Source: Muribaculaceae bacterium
Lineage (GTDB): Bacteria; Bacteroidota; Bacteroidia; Bacteroidales; Muribaculaceae
Direction: 5' to 3'
NCBI GenBank assembly: GCA_022510425.1
Contig: JAFLTO010000010.1
Coordinates: forward strand, 1-64,000
Length of the DNA stretch: 64,000 bases
A program made the position numbers and the translations under genes. Shown piece after piece: positions 8,832 through 19,233 of this stretch (its first letter is position 1; each line of letters begins with the position of its first letter). The notes below the pieces were generated by a model, which saw only the letters and a list, made by a program, of their open reading frames with translations, searched no databases and was not told the DNA's origin.

Positions 8832-10262
8832 ATGAGACATTTTTTCACTTCCCTTCTGATATTGGGAGCCTCCATATCTGCTTTGGCTCAGGTGAGTCTG
8901 GATTCCTGTAGAAATATGGCTTTAAGAAACAATAAGTTGATCCGTATGGCTCAGGAAAACCTTAAGGGGGCTTCTTCACTTAAAGACGCTGCCAAAGCGG
9001 CTTATCTCCCGGGAATTGATTTCACCGGAACATATTTCTACAATCAACGTATCATTAATCTCCTTGGAGAGGATGCCAAACTTCCCACTATGAGTTTCGA
9101 TCCCTCCACAGGTTCATATCAGTATAATATTGTTAAAGGGCCAGACGGAAAACCTGTTATCAATCCTGAAACCGGCAGCTATATCCCCTCGGAAGTGGCA
9201 GTTATCCCCAAGGAGGCTTTAAGCTACGACATTCATAATGTTTTTGCAGGAGCTTTTACTCTGACTCAGCCTGTGTATATGGGCGGTCAGATAAGGGCGC
9301 TCAATCAAATTGCCGGTTTCGGCGAAAAAATTACCTCTGCCATGAGCAACAACGTGACTCAAGAAATCATCTATTCCGTTGACGAAGCTTATTGGACTGT
9401 GGTGTCTCTCAGAGAAAAGAAAAAACTTGCTGAAAGTTTCGTTGCGCTCACCGATTCACTTTGCAATAATGTAAGAATCATGCTTGAGGAAGGTGTGGCG
9501 ACTAAAAGCGATCTGCTTTCGGTAGAAGTAAGGGTAAACGAGGCAAATATTGCTTTGGTAAAGGTAGATAACGGCCTCACACTTTCCCGTATGGCTCTTG
9601 CTCAGATTTGTGGGTTGCCTCCTAATACTCAAATGGAACTCTCGGATGAGAATCTCCCCCAAGCGACCCCACAATCCTTCGGACGCGATGTGAATATCGA
9701 AGATGTATATTCACGTCGTCAAGACCTCGAAATCATTCGCCAGACTATCAACCTCCTCAAAAGTCGGGAGAAGTTATCGTTGTCGGAACTATTGCCTAAA
9801 ATAGCGGTAGTGGGAGCTTATGAATTCTCAAATCCGAATGTTATCGATGGTTTTAAGAAAAGATTTGGTGGCGGTTTCAGTGTCGGTGCAATGCTGCAGG
9901 TTCCTATCTGGCATTGGGGCGGCGATTACAAAAGATATAAGGCTGCAAAATCTAACACCACAGCCCAACGACTCCTTTTGGAGGACCTCGAAGAAAAGGT
10001 GCAACTTCAGGTAAGTCAGGCTCAATTTTCTCTCGACGAGGCAGAAAAAACTTTCAAAATGGCGTCCCTTAACTTAAAGAAAGCCGATGAAAATCTTTAT
10101 CAGGCTCAAATAGGTTTCAAGGAGGGTGTTCTCACCACAAGTGATGTCTTGGCTGCACAGACGGCTTGGCTCGGTGCTAATTCAGAAAAAATCGATGCCG
10201 AAATCGGTATAAGACTGGCTAACACATATCTCTCCAAAGTGCTTGGCGATATGCCTTATTGA
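8832..10262 (+). CDS. TolC family outer-membrane protein
   Basis: Signal peptide MRHFFTSLLILGASISALAQ and an OEP coiled-coil pattern. ATG at 8832 preferred over the 8754 track start, which overlaps the upstream gene. Confidence 0.9.
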   Translation: MRHFFTSLLILGASISALAQVSLDSCRNMALRNNKLIRMAQENLKGASSLKDAAKAAYLPGIDFTGTYFYNQRIINLLGEDAKLPTMSFDPSTGSYQYNIVKGPDGKPVINPETGSYIPSEVAVIPKEALSYDIHNVFAGAFTLTQPVYMGGQIRALNQIAGFGEKITSAMSNNVTQEIIYSVDEAYWTVVSLREKKKLAESFVALTDSLCNNVRIMLEEGVATKSDLLSVEVRVNEANIALVKVDNGLTLSRMALAQICGLPPNTQMELSDENLPQATPQSFGRDVNIEDVYSRRQDLEIIRQTINLLKSREKLSLSELLPKIAVVGAYEFSNPNVIDGFKKRFGGGFSVGAMLQVPIWHWGGDYKRYKAAKSNTTAQRLLLEDLEEKVQLQVSQAQFSLDEAEKTFKMASLNLKKADENLYQAQIGFKEGVLTTSDVLAAQTAWLGANSEKIDAEIGIRLANTYLSKVLGDMPY

Positions 10263-10316
10263 TATATTTTTAATCCGAATGGAAAATTGAATCTTTGAAA
10301 ATGAAAATTTCTCATT

Positions 10317-11357
10317 ATGGAATCTCATAATACTTCCACCCCTCTCTCCAATCCTCAAAACAATGAAGAAGCTGTGTCGGCCAAAGACCGGATGCTTATT
10401 CTCACTATTGTTGTGGTGATCCTTATATTGGCCGGACTCGCTATCCTCGGTTTTCTCGTTATAAAACAAGGTCCCGACACAGTACAAGGGCAGGCCGATG
10501 CCACTGAAATTAGAATTTCCGGCAAACTTCCCGGTCGTGTGGAAGAAATTTTTGTAGAGGAAGGCGACAGGGTGAAGAAAGGTGATACCTTGGTTCACAT
10601 TCATTCCTCTTTGGTAGATGCCCGTTTGGGTCAGGCTGAAGCTATGGAAAGTGCTGCACAGGCTGCCAACGCCAAAGTGGATGCCGGAACACGATCTCAG
10701 ATTGTTAAAGCTGCTTATGAACTTTGGCAACAGGCTCTTGCGGCTGAAGGTATAGCCAAGAAAACCTACGACCGTATGGAAGCTTTATATGCAAAAGGAG
10801 TGATCAGTGAACAGAAACGAGACGAAGCTAAGGCTGCCTATCAGGCTGCTACTGCGGGTGTGGCAGCTGCGGAAAGTCAATATTCTCTTGCAAAGGCAGG
10901 TGCTCAAAAAGAAGACAAAGAGGCGGCCGCTGCTATGGTGAATGTGGCTAAAGGGGGAGTAAACGAAGTGACAGCCCTCCTTGAGGACCAATACCTTGTG
11001 GCCCCTTACGACGGGGAGATAACGGAGATTTATCCTAATGTTTCTGAGCTTGTGGCAACCGGCGCCCCGATTATGTCGTTGCAGAAAGACGACCATTGGG
11101 TGGTGTTCAATGTAAGGGAAACCCTATTAAAGGATATCACCACGGGCACCGTTTTGAAAATTCGTATCCCGGCTTTGGATATTGTGACTGATGCAAAAGT
11201 ATTCTACATTAAAGATTTGGGCACTTATGCTAACTGGCAGGCCACAAAGTCAACGGGAGATTATGATGCACGCACTTTCCAGGTTAAGGCAAAACCGACT
11301 GAAAAGATAGAAAATCTGCGCCCGGGTATGTCAGTAATCCTCGAAAACCATAAATAA
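10317..11357 (+). CDS. HlyD/EmrA family periplasmic adaptor
   Basis: Single N-terminal TM, ISGKLPGRVEEIFVEEGDRVKKGDTLVHI, C-terminal NLRPGMSVILE. Confidence 0.9.
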   Translation: MESHNTSTPLSNPQNNEEAVSAKDRMLILTIVVVILILAGLAILGFLVIKQGPDTVQGQADATEIRISGKLPGRVEEIFVEEGDRVKKGDTLVHIHSSLVDARLGQAEAMESAAQAANAKVDAGTRSQIVKAAYELWQQALAAEGIAKKTYDRMEALYAKGVISEQKRDEAKAAYQAATAGVAAAESQYSLAKAGAQKEDKEAAAAMVNVAKGGVNEVTALLEDQYLVAPYDGEITEIYPNVSELVATGAPIMSLQKDDHWVVFNVRETLLKDITTGTVLKIRIPALDIVTDAKVFYIKDLGTYANWQATKSTGDYDARTFQVKAKPTEKIENLRPGMSVILENHK

Positions 11358-11407
11358 TACCCAATTCTCCATCCCTCATACCCCAACCCTCATCCCTCAT
11401 CCCTATT

Positions 11408-12559
11408 ATGAAGGCAATATTCATAAGAAGCGTACTCCAATTGGTGAGAAGACCTATTTATTGGGTCGCTTTCTTCTTATTGCCTTTGTTCTGCTTCATG
11501 CTTCTCACAAGCCTTATGCAGGAAGGACTGCCCTCGAAAGTTCCGGCTGCTATGATTGATAAAGATGGTTCTTCTCTTTCACGCAATGTAACCCAAAACC
11601 TCGGTGGTATGCAAATGGTTGACCTTAAAGAATCATGCAACAGCTACACTGAAGCGAGGCATCTTATGCAGAAGGGGGATATTTTTGGATTTTTCCTGAT
11701 ACCTGAAAATTTTGAAAGAGACTTGTTGTCGGGCAGAAAACCGGTAATTACTTTCTACACCAATATGACTTATTTCGTGCCTGCTTCAATTCTTTTCAAG
11801 ACATTTAAAACCACAGCGCTCTATACAAAAGCCGGAGTGGCAATGACTGTTTTGGAATCAGTGGGGGCTTCGCCTCAAGAAGTCACGCCTTTGCTTCTGC
11901 CGATTAATATTCAGGCAAGAGGTATCCATAATCCTGGACTGAACTATGCTATATATCTTTGCAATTCTTTTATCCCGGGGGTGTTGGAATTAATGATTTT
12001 TTTAGTCACTTGTTTCAGTTTAGGACAGGAAATAAAATACGGCACGTCATCAAAACTTCTTGCTATGGCTAAGGGCTCGATTGTGAAAGCTCTCTTTGCC
12101 AAACTCCTTCCACAAACTTTGATATGGATTGTCATAGCAATTTTTATGGAGTCATGGTTGTTCGGTATAAACGGTTATCCGGTTTATGGCTCTTGGTTCT
12201 GGCTTACTCTCTCCGAAATAATGTTTGTTTTGGCTTGTCAAGGTTGGGCCCTCTTCTTCTTCGGGGTATTGCCTAATCTTCGACTTTCTTTATCGGTGAG
12301 TGCTCTGTTGGGTATCTTGGCCTTCTCGATCGCTGCTTTCTCTTTCCCTGTGCAAAGCATGTATGGGGCTATCAGCATATTCTCTTGGATTTTGCCGGTG
12401 CGTTACAACCTGCTCATTTATATCGACCAGGCTCTCAATGGGGTGGATATATATTATTCGAGAATATGGTTTGTTGCATATATCGTTTTCATGATTCTTC
12501 CGTTCACCATGCTATGGAGAATTAAACGTGAAATGTTAAAACCGGTCTACGCTCCTTAA
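11408..12559 (+). CDS. ABC-2 type transport permease
   Basis: LVRRPIYWVAFFLLPLFCFMLLTSLMQEGLPSKVPAAMIDKD, then a six-TM C-terminal half with SFIPGVLELMIFLVTCFSLGQEIKYGT. Confidence 0.9.
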   Translation: MKAIFIRSVLQLVRRPIYWVAFFLLPLFCFMLLTSLMQEGLPSKVPAAMIDKDGSSLSRNVTQNLGGMQMVDLKESCNSYTEARHLMQKGDIFGFFLIPENFERDLLSGRKPVITFYTNMTYFVPASILFKTFKTTALYTKAGVAMTVLESVGASPQEVTPLLLPINIQARGIHNPGLNYAIYLCNSFIPGVLELMIFLVTCFSLGQEIKYGTSSKLLAMAKGSIVKALFAKLLPQTLIWIVIAIFMESWLFGINGYPVYGSWFWLTLSEIMFVLACQGWALFFFGVLPNLRLSLSVSALLGILAFSIAAFSFPVQSMYGAISIFSWILPVRYNLLIYIDQALNGVDIYYSRIWFVAYIVFMILPFTMLWRIKREMLKPVYAP

Positions 12560-12572
12560 AATTTGCGTCTCC

Positions 12573-13781
12573 ATGAACATGTTCAAGCAATTGTTTAAGG
12601 TTTATTGCCAGGAATTCAGGCTCGTGATCCGTGATCCCGGCATCATAATATTCTTTCTTTTCCTTCCTTTGGCCTACCCGGTGATATATTCACTCATATA
12701 TAACCCCGAACTCGTGCGTGAAGTGGCTGTTGTTGTGGTTGACAATGATCGCTCGTCGATAAGCCGTGAGTTAGTGCGAAATTTCGATGCTACCCAGGAA
12801 GCATGGGTGATCGGTTATGCCGCTGATCTGGCTGAGGCACGCAGGGCTATGGATAATCATGATTGTTATGCTATACTTGAAATACCCGAGGGTTTCGGAA
12901 AACGCATAGACAATAACCAGCAAGGGGAAGCTGTGCTTTATTGTGAAATGAGTCTTTTGCTAAGGTATCGATCTTTACTGGTGGCTTCTACTAATGTGGC
13001 GCAGGCTATGGGTGCAGAAATACTTTCCGAGAAAATAGATTTGATTGCTCCTTTGGCTGAAACCATTGTAGACGGTGATCTTATGCCGATAAAGAATATA
13101 ACGATGGGTAATATTGAAGGAGGTTTCGACTCATTTATTATGCCAGGTGTTCTTATCCTCATTTTGCATCAATGCATAATTCTTGCTTCTGGAATGGCTG
13201 GCGGCGCTAAACGGGAACGACCATCTTTAATCGGATACAATTCTTTCAATGAACAACCATCGGTGTTGATGACAATGTTTGGCCAAATGCTTTGCTACAT
13301 CACCATTCTTATGGTGCCTATAATATATCTTGTTCATTATGTTCCGCTTATGTTCTCCTTCCCGATGGCTGGAAATCTTTTCGAGATACTGATGTTCCTT
13401 TTGCCAATGGTGTTGGCTTGTGTGGGTCTCGGTTGGTGTTTCCAAGGGGTAGTATGGGAAAGGGAAGCGGTTTTTGTGCTTTGGGTTGTCACTTCTGTGA
13501 TTTTCCTTTTCCTGTCCGGACTTACCTGGCCGCGCTATGCTATGCCCGGTTTCTGGAAAGCCATAAGTGATTGTATACCGGCCACATGGGGCATGGAGGG
13601 CTTCATTAAGATGAATACCAACGGAGCCTCCTTGGCTCAGGTGAGCAAATGTTATATTAATCTTTGGATCTTGGCGGGAACTTATATGATGGCAGCTTAT
13701 TGTGTGCAACGATGGGTGGTACGTCCCTCTGTGCTCAAAGGATTCAATGCCTATCCAAAAATCAAATCCGATTCCATATGA
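12573..13781 (+). CDS. ABC-2 type transport permease
   Basis: LVIRDPGIIIFFLFLPLAYPVIYSLIYNPELVREVAVVVVDND; tandem with the preceding permease. Confidence 0.9.
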   Translation: MNMFKQLFKVYCQEFRLVIRDPGIIIFFLFLPLAYPVIYSLIYNPELVREVAVVVVDNDRSSISRELVRNFDATQEAWVIGYAADLAEARRAMDNHDCYAILEIPEGFGKRIDNNQQGEAVLYCEMSLLLRYRSLLVASTNVAQAMGAEILSEKIDLIAPLAETIVDGDLMPIKNITMGNIEGGFDSFIMPGVLILILHQCIILASGMAGGAKRERPSLIGYNSFNEQPSVLMTMFGQMLCYITILMVPIIYLVHYVPLMFSFPMAGNLFEILMFLLPMVLACVGLGWCFQGVVWEREAVFVLWVVTSVIFLFLSGLTWPRYAMPGFWKAISDCIPATWGMEGFIKMNTNGASLAQVSKCYINLWILAGTYMMAAYCVQRWVVRPSVLKGFNAYPKIKSDSI

Positions 13782-13922
13782 ATATATCTTGTGGAAAATG
13801 ATTTTATTGATATTTCGCGATTGCGATATGTTAAAAATTGGAGATAATTATGGTGTGGAATTAACATAACATTGTTAAAAATGTGAGAAAAATATGTTAT
13901 AAAGCAAAAAAATAACTTGTTT

Positions 13923-13955
13923 TTTGTTGCAAACTAAAAATATATATTAACTTTG
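13923..13955 (+). promoter_or_regulatory. Bacteroidetes-type sigma-ABfr promoter
   Basis: TTG at 13927-13929 (TTTG at 13923-13926) upstream of TAACTTTG (13948-13955); 18-21 bp spacing. Confidence 0.65.
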
Positions 13956-14005
13956 CACCGTTTTTGATAGCAAATATTGTTTTATTATTTTAATTTTTAT
14001 TTGAG

Positions 14006-14227
14006 ATGAAAAAAGTATTTCTTTCACTTGCAGTTATTTGCAGCGTAGCTCTCGTTAGCTGTGGTGGTAACAAAGCTGAAAAAGAAGAGGCTCAAGAAGA
14101 AGCCGCTCCTGTTGAGGAAGTAGTAGCAGACGCAGCTGTTGTATCTGACACACTTGCAAACGATTCAGTTGTTAACGACACTGTTGTTGCTGTAGCTGCT
14201 GAAGCAGCTCCTGCTCAGGCTCAATAA
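14006..14227 (+). CDS. Small Ala/Glu/Val-rich putative lipoprotein, 73 aa
   Basis: MKKVFLSLAVICSVALVSCGG lipoprotein signal followed by a low-complexity acidic tail; own promoter and terminator. Confidence 0.75.
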   Translation: MKKVFLSLAVICSVALVSCGGNKAEKEEAQEEAAPVEEVVADAAVVSDTLANDSVVNDTVVAVAAEAAPAQAQ

Positions 14228-14262
14228 TGCGACTCTAAGCAAGAAAAAAGACAAAAAGCAAA

Positions 14263-14302
14263 GATAGCCGGTTTTCTCTATGAGAAGGCCGGTTTTCTTG
14301 TA
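14263..14302 (+). terminator. Rho-independent terminator after the small lipoprotein gene
   Basis: CCGGTTTTCTC-TATG-GAGAAGGCCGG hairpin (with G-U pairs) followed by TTTTCTTGT. Confidence 0.65.
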
Positions 14303-14356
14303 TTATATATTATTATGAGTGCGTGTTATCTATTTTTTGATTAATTTTGCATAGTT

Positions 14357-15274
14357 ATGAACAAGACTCAAAAAATTATTATTTTCGGCGGTGCCGGTGC
14401 TGTGCTATGCCTTATCGCACTTGTAATTATTCTTATCATTAATAATGCCAGTAGAACTGATCAGGTAAATGAGGCCAGAGCAGAAATGGAAAGCTTGAGG
14501 CTTGCCAACGATCGCCTTATGCTAACCAATGAGTTTAATCAACTCAACGCCGATTTCAGTCAATACGAAGACCAGCAGATATATCTCAAAAACGACTCGC
14601 TGGTGCAACAATACAATGAAGCTCGATTGAAAGTGGAGGGGCTTTTGGCTGAACTCGATGAGCAGAAGAAAAACAATGCCGCCAATCGTAAAAGAATCAA
14701 AGAACTTGAAGGCGAAATTGCAACCCTCAAAGGTATAGTGAAACATTATCTTGAAGAAATCAGGCGTCTCGGAGAAGAAAATGAAGGGCTACGGCAGGAA
14801 TTGGCTCAATCTAACGAAAGAAATGAAAAACTCTCCACTCAATACACTCAGGCCACAACTCAGAACAAGGAGCTTTCACAAACTGTGAAATTGGCCAAAA
14901 AACTTAACATAACCGGTCTTTCTTTCCAGGCTTACAATAAAAAAGGAAAAACCGAAAAGAATATCACTAAAGCAAAACAATTGGGTGTGAGTTTTATTGT
15001 GAGTCCTAACAATACGGCGAGTGCCGGAATGAAAGATTTCTACATTCGGATCCTTTCTCCTGAAGGAGCTTTGCTCGGTGGCGACATTTCTTTTGAATTA
15101 GACGGAAGCAATGTGGCAGCCACAGCCAAACGCCAGATGGAATACGCTAACGAAGAATTAAGTGTAAGTGTGTATTGGGATGTGAACACCACCCTTACAC
15201 CTGGAGATTATACCGTGGAGGTGTTTGCCGACGGCTACAGGTTAGCTTCCCGCCATTTCACAATGAAAAAATAA
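14357..15274 (+). CDS. Membrane-anchored coiled-coil protein of unknown function
   Basis: N-terminal TM, then a long Glu/Leu-rich coiled coil (RKRIKELEGEIATLKGIVKHYLEEIRRLGEENEGLRQEL) and a compact C-terminal domain. Confidence 0.75.
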   Translation: MNKTQKIIIFGGAGAVLCLIALVIILIINNASRTDQVNEARAEMESLRLANDRLMLTNEFNQLNADFSQYEDQQIYLKNDSLVQQYNEARLKVEGLLAELDEQKKNNAANRKRIKELEGEIATLKGIVKHYLEEIRRLGEENEGLRQELAQSNERNEKLSTQYTQATTQNKELSQTVKLAKKLNITGLSFQAYNKKGKTEKNITKAKQLGVSFIVSPNNTASAGMKDFYIRILSPEGALLGGDISFELDGSNVAATAKRQMEYANEELSVSVYWDVNTTLTPGDYTVEVFADGYRLASRHFTMKK

Positions 15275-15313
15275 TAACAGCAATAACAACACTAACAACC
15301 CCAACAATAATAT

Positions 15314-17803
15314 ATGAACATCTCTTATAAATGGCTCCGTCGCTTTATAGATTTTGATTTGGATCCTTATCAACTCGCTGCAGTGCTTACTTCTCTGGGC
15401 CTCGAATGTGATAATGTAGAAGAAGTAGAGTCAATTCCCGGTGGCCTTAAAGGTATCGTTATCGGTAAGGTCTTGACTTGTGAACCTCACCCGGATTCCG
15501 ACCATCTTCACGTCACAACCGTCGACTTGGGCAATGAGGTCATTGAAACTATTGTCTGTGGTGCTCCTAATGTAGCTGCCGGTCAAACTGTGGTGGTGGC
15601 AACCGTGGGGACGATACTTAAAATGGGGGACAAGGAACTCAAAATCAAGAAATCTAAGATTAGGGGTATAGAGTCTGCCGGGATGATATGTGCTGAAGAT
15701 GAAATTGGGGTAGGTAAGTCTCACGATGGTATTATTGTTATAGATAAAGAGATTACTCCGGGTACTCCTGCCGCTTCCTATTTCAATGTTGAAAGCGACT
15801 ATATGCTTGAAGTTGAATTGACTCCAAATCGTGTCGACGCGGCATCTCACCTTGGAGTGGCACGCGATCTGAAAGCTTATCTCTCTTGTAGATTGGCTGA
15901 GAAAAATTCATCTGAAATGCCCCCGGAGGTGCGAATACAGTCTGTAGAGGCTTTTGCTCCCGATAAGAATGATGGAGCTATTAAAATACAAGTGGACGAC
16001 CCCGTCGCTTGTCCTCGTTATTCCGGAGTAACTATTCGTAACGTCAAAGTGCAGGATTCTCCTGAATGGTTGAAAGAACTTCTCATCACGGTGGGTCAAC
16101 GACCAATCAACAATATAGTTGATATCACCAATTTTATCCTTATGGGGTTGGGACAGCCTCTTCATTGTTTCGACCTTTCTAAAATCAAAGGTGAAAAAAT
16201 TGTGGTGCGTACATGTCCTTCCGGTACTAAATTCACCACTCTCGACGGTGTTGAACACACCCTCCATGAGAAAGATCTTATGATTTGCGATGCAGAGAAA
16301 CCGATGTGTATCGCCGGAGTTTTCGGTGGCCTTGATTCAGGTGTCACTGAAGTCACAACATCAGTCTTTATTGAAAGCGCTTATTTCAATCCAACATGGA
16401 TTCGTAAGACTGCCCGTCGTCACGGCCTTTCAACTGATGCTTCATTCCGTTATGAACGTGGAGCTGATCCTTCTATCACTGTTTATGCCGCTAAACTTGC
16501 CGCCCTGTTGGTGCAGGAACTTGCGGGAGGCGAAATATGTGGAGAAGTGGAAGATTTGTATCCATCCCCGATTCTGCCTGCCGAAGTGGATCTTTCACTC
16601 CGCTATTGTGAGGACCTTATCGGAAAGAAGATTCCTGAAGATTTGGTTGTTTCCATTTTAAAGGCACTTGATATAAAAGTGGAGAAAGATCAAAATGATT
16701 CAGATATATTAAAGCTCCGCATACCCACATACCGAGTGGATGTTACCAGGCCTTGTGATGTGGTGGAGGATATTTTGAGGGTTTACGGATACAACAATGT
16801 GGAATTCGGAACAGAGATGCATTATTCTCCTTCTCATCATTCTCCCACCGACACCGATTATGCCTTAAGAGAATTGGTGAGCAATCGGCTTACAGGGGAA
16901 GGTTTCATGGAAATAATGAACAATTCTTTAAGTTCAACAGGTTACTACGAGAATAATGAGGAACTTCCGCTCGATTCAACCGTATTGGTAATGAATCCTT
17001 TGAGCTCTGATTTGGCTGTGATGCGTGCCACTCTGCTTTATGGCGGTTTGGAATCTATCGCATATAATATTAACCGCAAGGCTGAAAACCTTCGTTTCTA
17101 CGAATTTGGAAATGTATATACAAAGAAACAAGGTGTGGAATCAACTCCTGAAAATCCGTTGAAACCTTTCTCGGAATGGATGGAGCTTGGCATGTGGCTT
17201 ACCGGTGATTTTATTTCTCCTTCATGGAACCGCCAGAAAATTGAAGCATCACCTTTTGACCTTAAAGGTATCGTAGAAAATATTTTCCAGGTTTTAGGAC
17301 TTCCTGAAAATGCTGTTGCTCAGACCCAAGACAGCAGTGTTCTAATGGATGTAAGACTAAATTATACAACTCGTCAAGGGAAACGTATTGGCGAATTAGG
17401 TGTTGTCAGTGCAAAAATTCTTAAGAAATTCGGAATCAGTCAACCCGTATTCTTTGCCACCCTGAATTGGACTGAGATAATGAAACTTGTGGCCAACCAC
17501 AAAGTTACGTATACTCCCCTCCCAAGAACACAACCCGTTAAACGAGATCTCGCTCTCCTTATAGATAAATCCGTTACTTTCGCACATATCGAAGAGATAG
17601 TTTATAAGGCTGAAAAAAAACTCCTTAAGAATATCACCCTGTTCGATGTCTATGAAGGGAAGAATCTTCCTGAGGGAAAGAAGAGCTATGGCATAGCTAT
17701 CACCTTGCAAGATGATGAAAAGACCATGAACGACAAGCAGATCGATGCCGTGATGCAAAAAATAATCAAGGCTCTTGAATCTTCCGGAGCTACTCTGCGT
17801 TAA
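15314..17803 (+). CDS. pheT: Phenylalanine-tRNA ligase beta subunit
   Basis: MNISYKWLRRFIDFDLDPYQLAAVLTSLGLECDNVEEVESIPGGLKGIVIGKV; full-length 829 aa. Confidence 0.98.
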   Translation: MNISYKWLRRFIDFDLDPYQLAAVLTSLGLECDNVEEVESIPGGLKGIVIGKVLTCEPHPDSDHLHVTTVDLGNEVIETIVCGAPNVAAGQTVVVATVGTILKMGDKELKIKKSKIRGIESAGMICAEDEIGVGKSHDGIIVIDKEITPGTPAASYFNVESDYMLEVELTPNRVDAASHLGVARDLKAYLSCRLAEKNSSEMPPEVRIQSVEAFAPDKNDGAIKIQVDDPVACPRYSGVTIRNVKVQDSPEWLKELLITVGQRPINNIVDITNFILMGLGQPLHCFDLSKIKGEKIVVRTCPSGTKFTTLDGVEHTLHEKDLMICDAEKPMCIAGVFGGLDSGVTEVTTSVFIESAYFNPTWIRKTARRHGLSTDASFRYERGADPSITVYAAKLAALLVQELAGGEICGEVEDLYPSPILPAEVDLSLRYCEDLIGKKIPEDLVVSILKALDIKVEKDQNDSDILKLRIPTYRVDVTRPCDVVEDILRVYGYNNVEFGTEMHYSPSHHSPTDTDYALRELVSNRLTGEGFMEIMNNSLSSTGYYENNEELPLDSTVLVMNPLSSDLAVMRATLLYGGLESIAYNINRKAENLRFYEFGNVYTKKQGVESTPENPLKPFSEWMELGMWLTGDFISPSWNRQKIEASPFDLKGIVENIFQVLGLPENAVAQTQDSSVLMDVRLNYTTRQGKRIGELGVVSAKILKKFGISQPVFFATLNWTEIMKLVANHKVTYTPLPRTQPVKRDLALLIDKSVTFAHIEEIVYKAEKKLLKNITLFDVYEGKNLPEGKKSYGIAITLQDDEKTMNDKQIDAVMQKIIKALESSGATLR

Positions 17804-17813
17804 AGATATCTCT

Positions 17814-17860
17814 AAAAATAATGATGGGAGGAAAAAATCATTCCTCCCATCATTATTTTT
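17814..17860. terminator. Bidirectional terminator between convergent pheT and der
   Basis: Perfect 20-bp stem AAAAATAATGATGGGAGGAA / TTCCTCCCATCATTATTTTT with a 7-nt loop; it abuts the der stop codon. Confidence 0.92.
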
Positions 17861-19176
17861 TATTTGTCTCTCATAAAAATCTGGATAGGGGTTCCGTGGA
17901 AATCCCATTTCTCTCGTATTTTATTCTCCAGAAATCTTCTGTAAGGCTCTTTCACCCATTGGGGGAGATTGCAGAAGAATACGAAAGTGGGTATAATAGA
18001 TTCCTTCAACATGGTGACATATTTTATTTTCACAAACTTTCCTTTATTAGATGGTGGTGGAGTTTGAGCCACAACTTCCAACATATATGTGTTGAGTTGT
18101 GAAGTGGGAATTATACGTTTTCTATTATTCCACACATCCAGTGCAGTTTCAAGCACCTTGAAGATTCTTTGCTTAGTGAGAGCTGATGTAAAAAGAATAG
18201 GAAAGTCTGTAAAGGGAGCAAATTTGTTTCTGATAGCTTCTTCATACCTCTTTTGTGCAGTCAGGGAGCGATCTTCTATCAAATCCCACTTATTGACACA
18301 TACCACAAGTCCTTTCTTATTTCTCTGAATCAAAGAGAATATGTTAGCATCCTGTGCCTCAATGCCTCGTGTGGCATCTATCATCAATATACAAACATCA
18401 CTTGCCTCAATGGCTCTAATAGATCGGATAACACTATAATATTCTATATCCTCGTTCACCTTGTTTTTCTTTCTGATACCGGCGGTGTCAACGAGATAGA
18501 AATCAAAGCCGAATTTATTGTAACGATGATAGATCGAATCCCGGGTTGTGCCGGCTATATCTGTCACAATGTGCCTCTCTTCCCCTATAAAGGCATTTAT
18601 CAACGAAGACTTACCGGCATTAGGACGACCAACGATAGCGAATTTTGCAACATTATCCTCAGGCTGATCATCGGCTTTGGGTTCCGGCATATCAGCTATA
18701 ATTTTGTCCAAAAGGTCGCCTGTGCCGCTTCCGTTGGCCGACGATACTTCCACGGGTTCTCCCAGTCCCAGGGAATAAAATTCCGGAATATTGAATCGAG
18801 CATCCCCTTTGTCTTCTTTATTTGCTACAAGTATAACCGGTTTCTTTGATCTTCTCAATATCTGGGCAACTTTGTCGTCCAGATCAGTTACTCCGTTTGA
18901 AGCATCTACGACGAATAGAATCACATCTGCTTCTTCAATGGCAATCTCTACCTGCTTGTTGATCTCCGATTCAAATACATCATCGGAATTGACAACCCAG
19001 CCGCCTGTATCCACGATTGAGAATTCCTGTCCGCACCAATCCACTTTACCGTATTGGCGGTCGCGGGTTGTTCCCGCAGTGTCGTCCACTATCGCTGAAC
19101 GTGTCTGTGTTAATCTATTAAATAATGTGGATTTCCCTACATTAGGTCGTCCAACTATTGCTACTAACCTTCCCAT
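17860..19176 (-). CDS. der: Ribosome biogenesis GTPase Der
   Basis: Two G domains ([14 protein letters not shown] and [14 protein letters not shown]) and a KH-like C-terminus. Confidence 0.98.
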   Translation of the reverse strand: MGRLVAIVGRPNVGKSTLFNRLTQTRSAIVDDTAGTTRDRQYGKVDWCGQEFSIVDTGGWVVNSDDVFESEINKQVEIAIEEADVILFVVDASNGVTDLDDKVAQILRRSKKPVILVANKEDKGDARFNIPEFYSLGLGEPVEVSSANGSGTGDLLDKIIADMPEPKADDQPEDNVAKFAIVGRPNAGKSSLINAFIGEERHIVTDIAGTTRDSIYHRYNKFGFDFYLVDTAGIRKKNKVNEDIEYYSVIRSIRAIEASDVCILMIDATRGIEAQDANIFSLIQRNKKGLVVCVNKWDLIEDRSLTAQKRYEEAIRNKFAPFTDFPILFTSALTKQRIFKVLETALDVWNNRKRIIPTSQLNTYMLEVVAQTPPPSNKGKFVKIKYVTMLKESIIPTFVFFCNLPQWVKEPYRRFLENKIREKWDFHGTPIQIFMRDK

Positions 19177-19187
19177 TTGTAAGTCTA

Positions 19188-19229
19188 ACGTTTAGAGTTT
19201 AAAGTTTAATGTTAAGAGATAAGAATAAA
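19188..19229. repeat. Degenerate heptamer tract (ACGTTTA GAGTTTA AAGTTTA ATGTTAA GAGATAA GAATAAA)
   Basis: Period-7 pattern read directly in the der-era gap. Confidence 0.6.
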
Positions 19230-19233
19230 TCTC

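Noticed and set aside
15431-15850. Minus-strand 139-aa ORF
   Set aside because: Antisense to pheT with no recognisable motifs.
18253-18849. Plus-strand 198-aa ORF
   Set aside because: Antisense to der; explained by codon composition of the GTPase gene.
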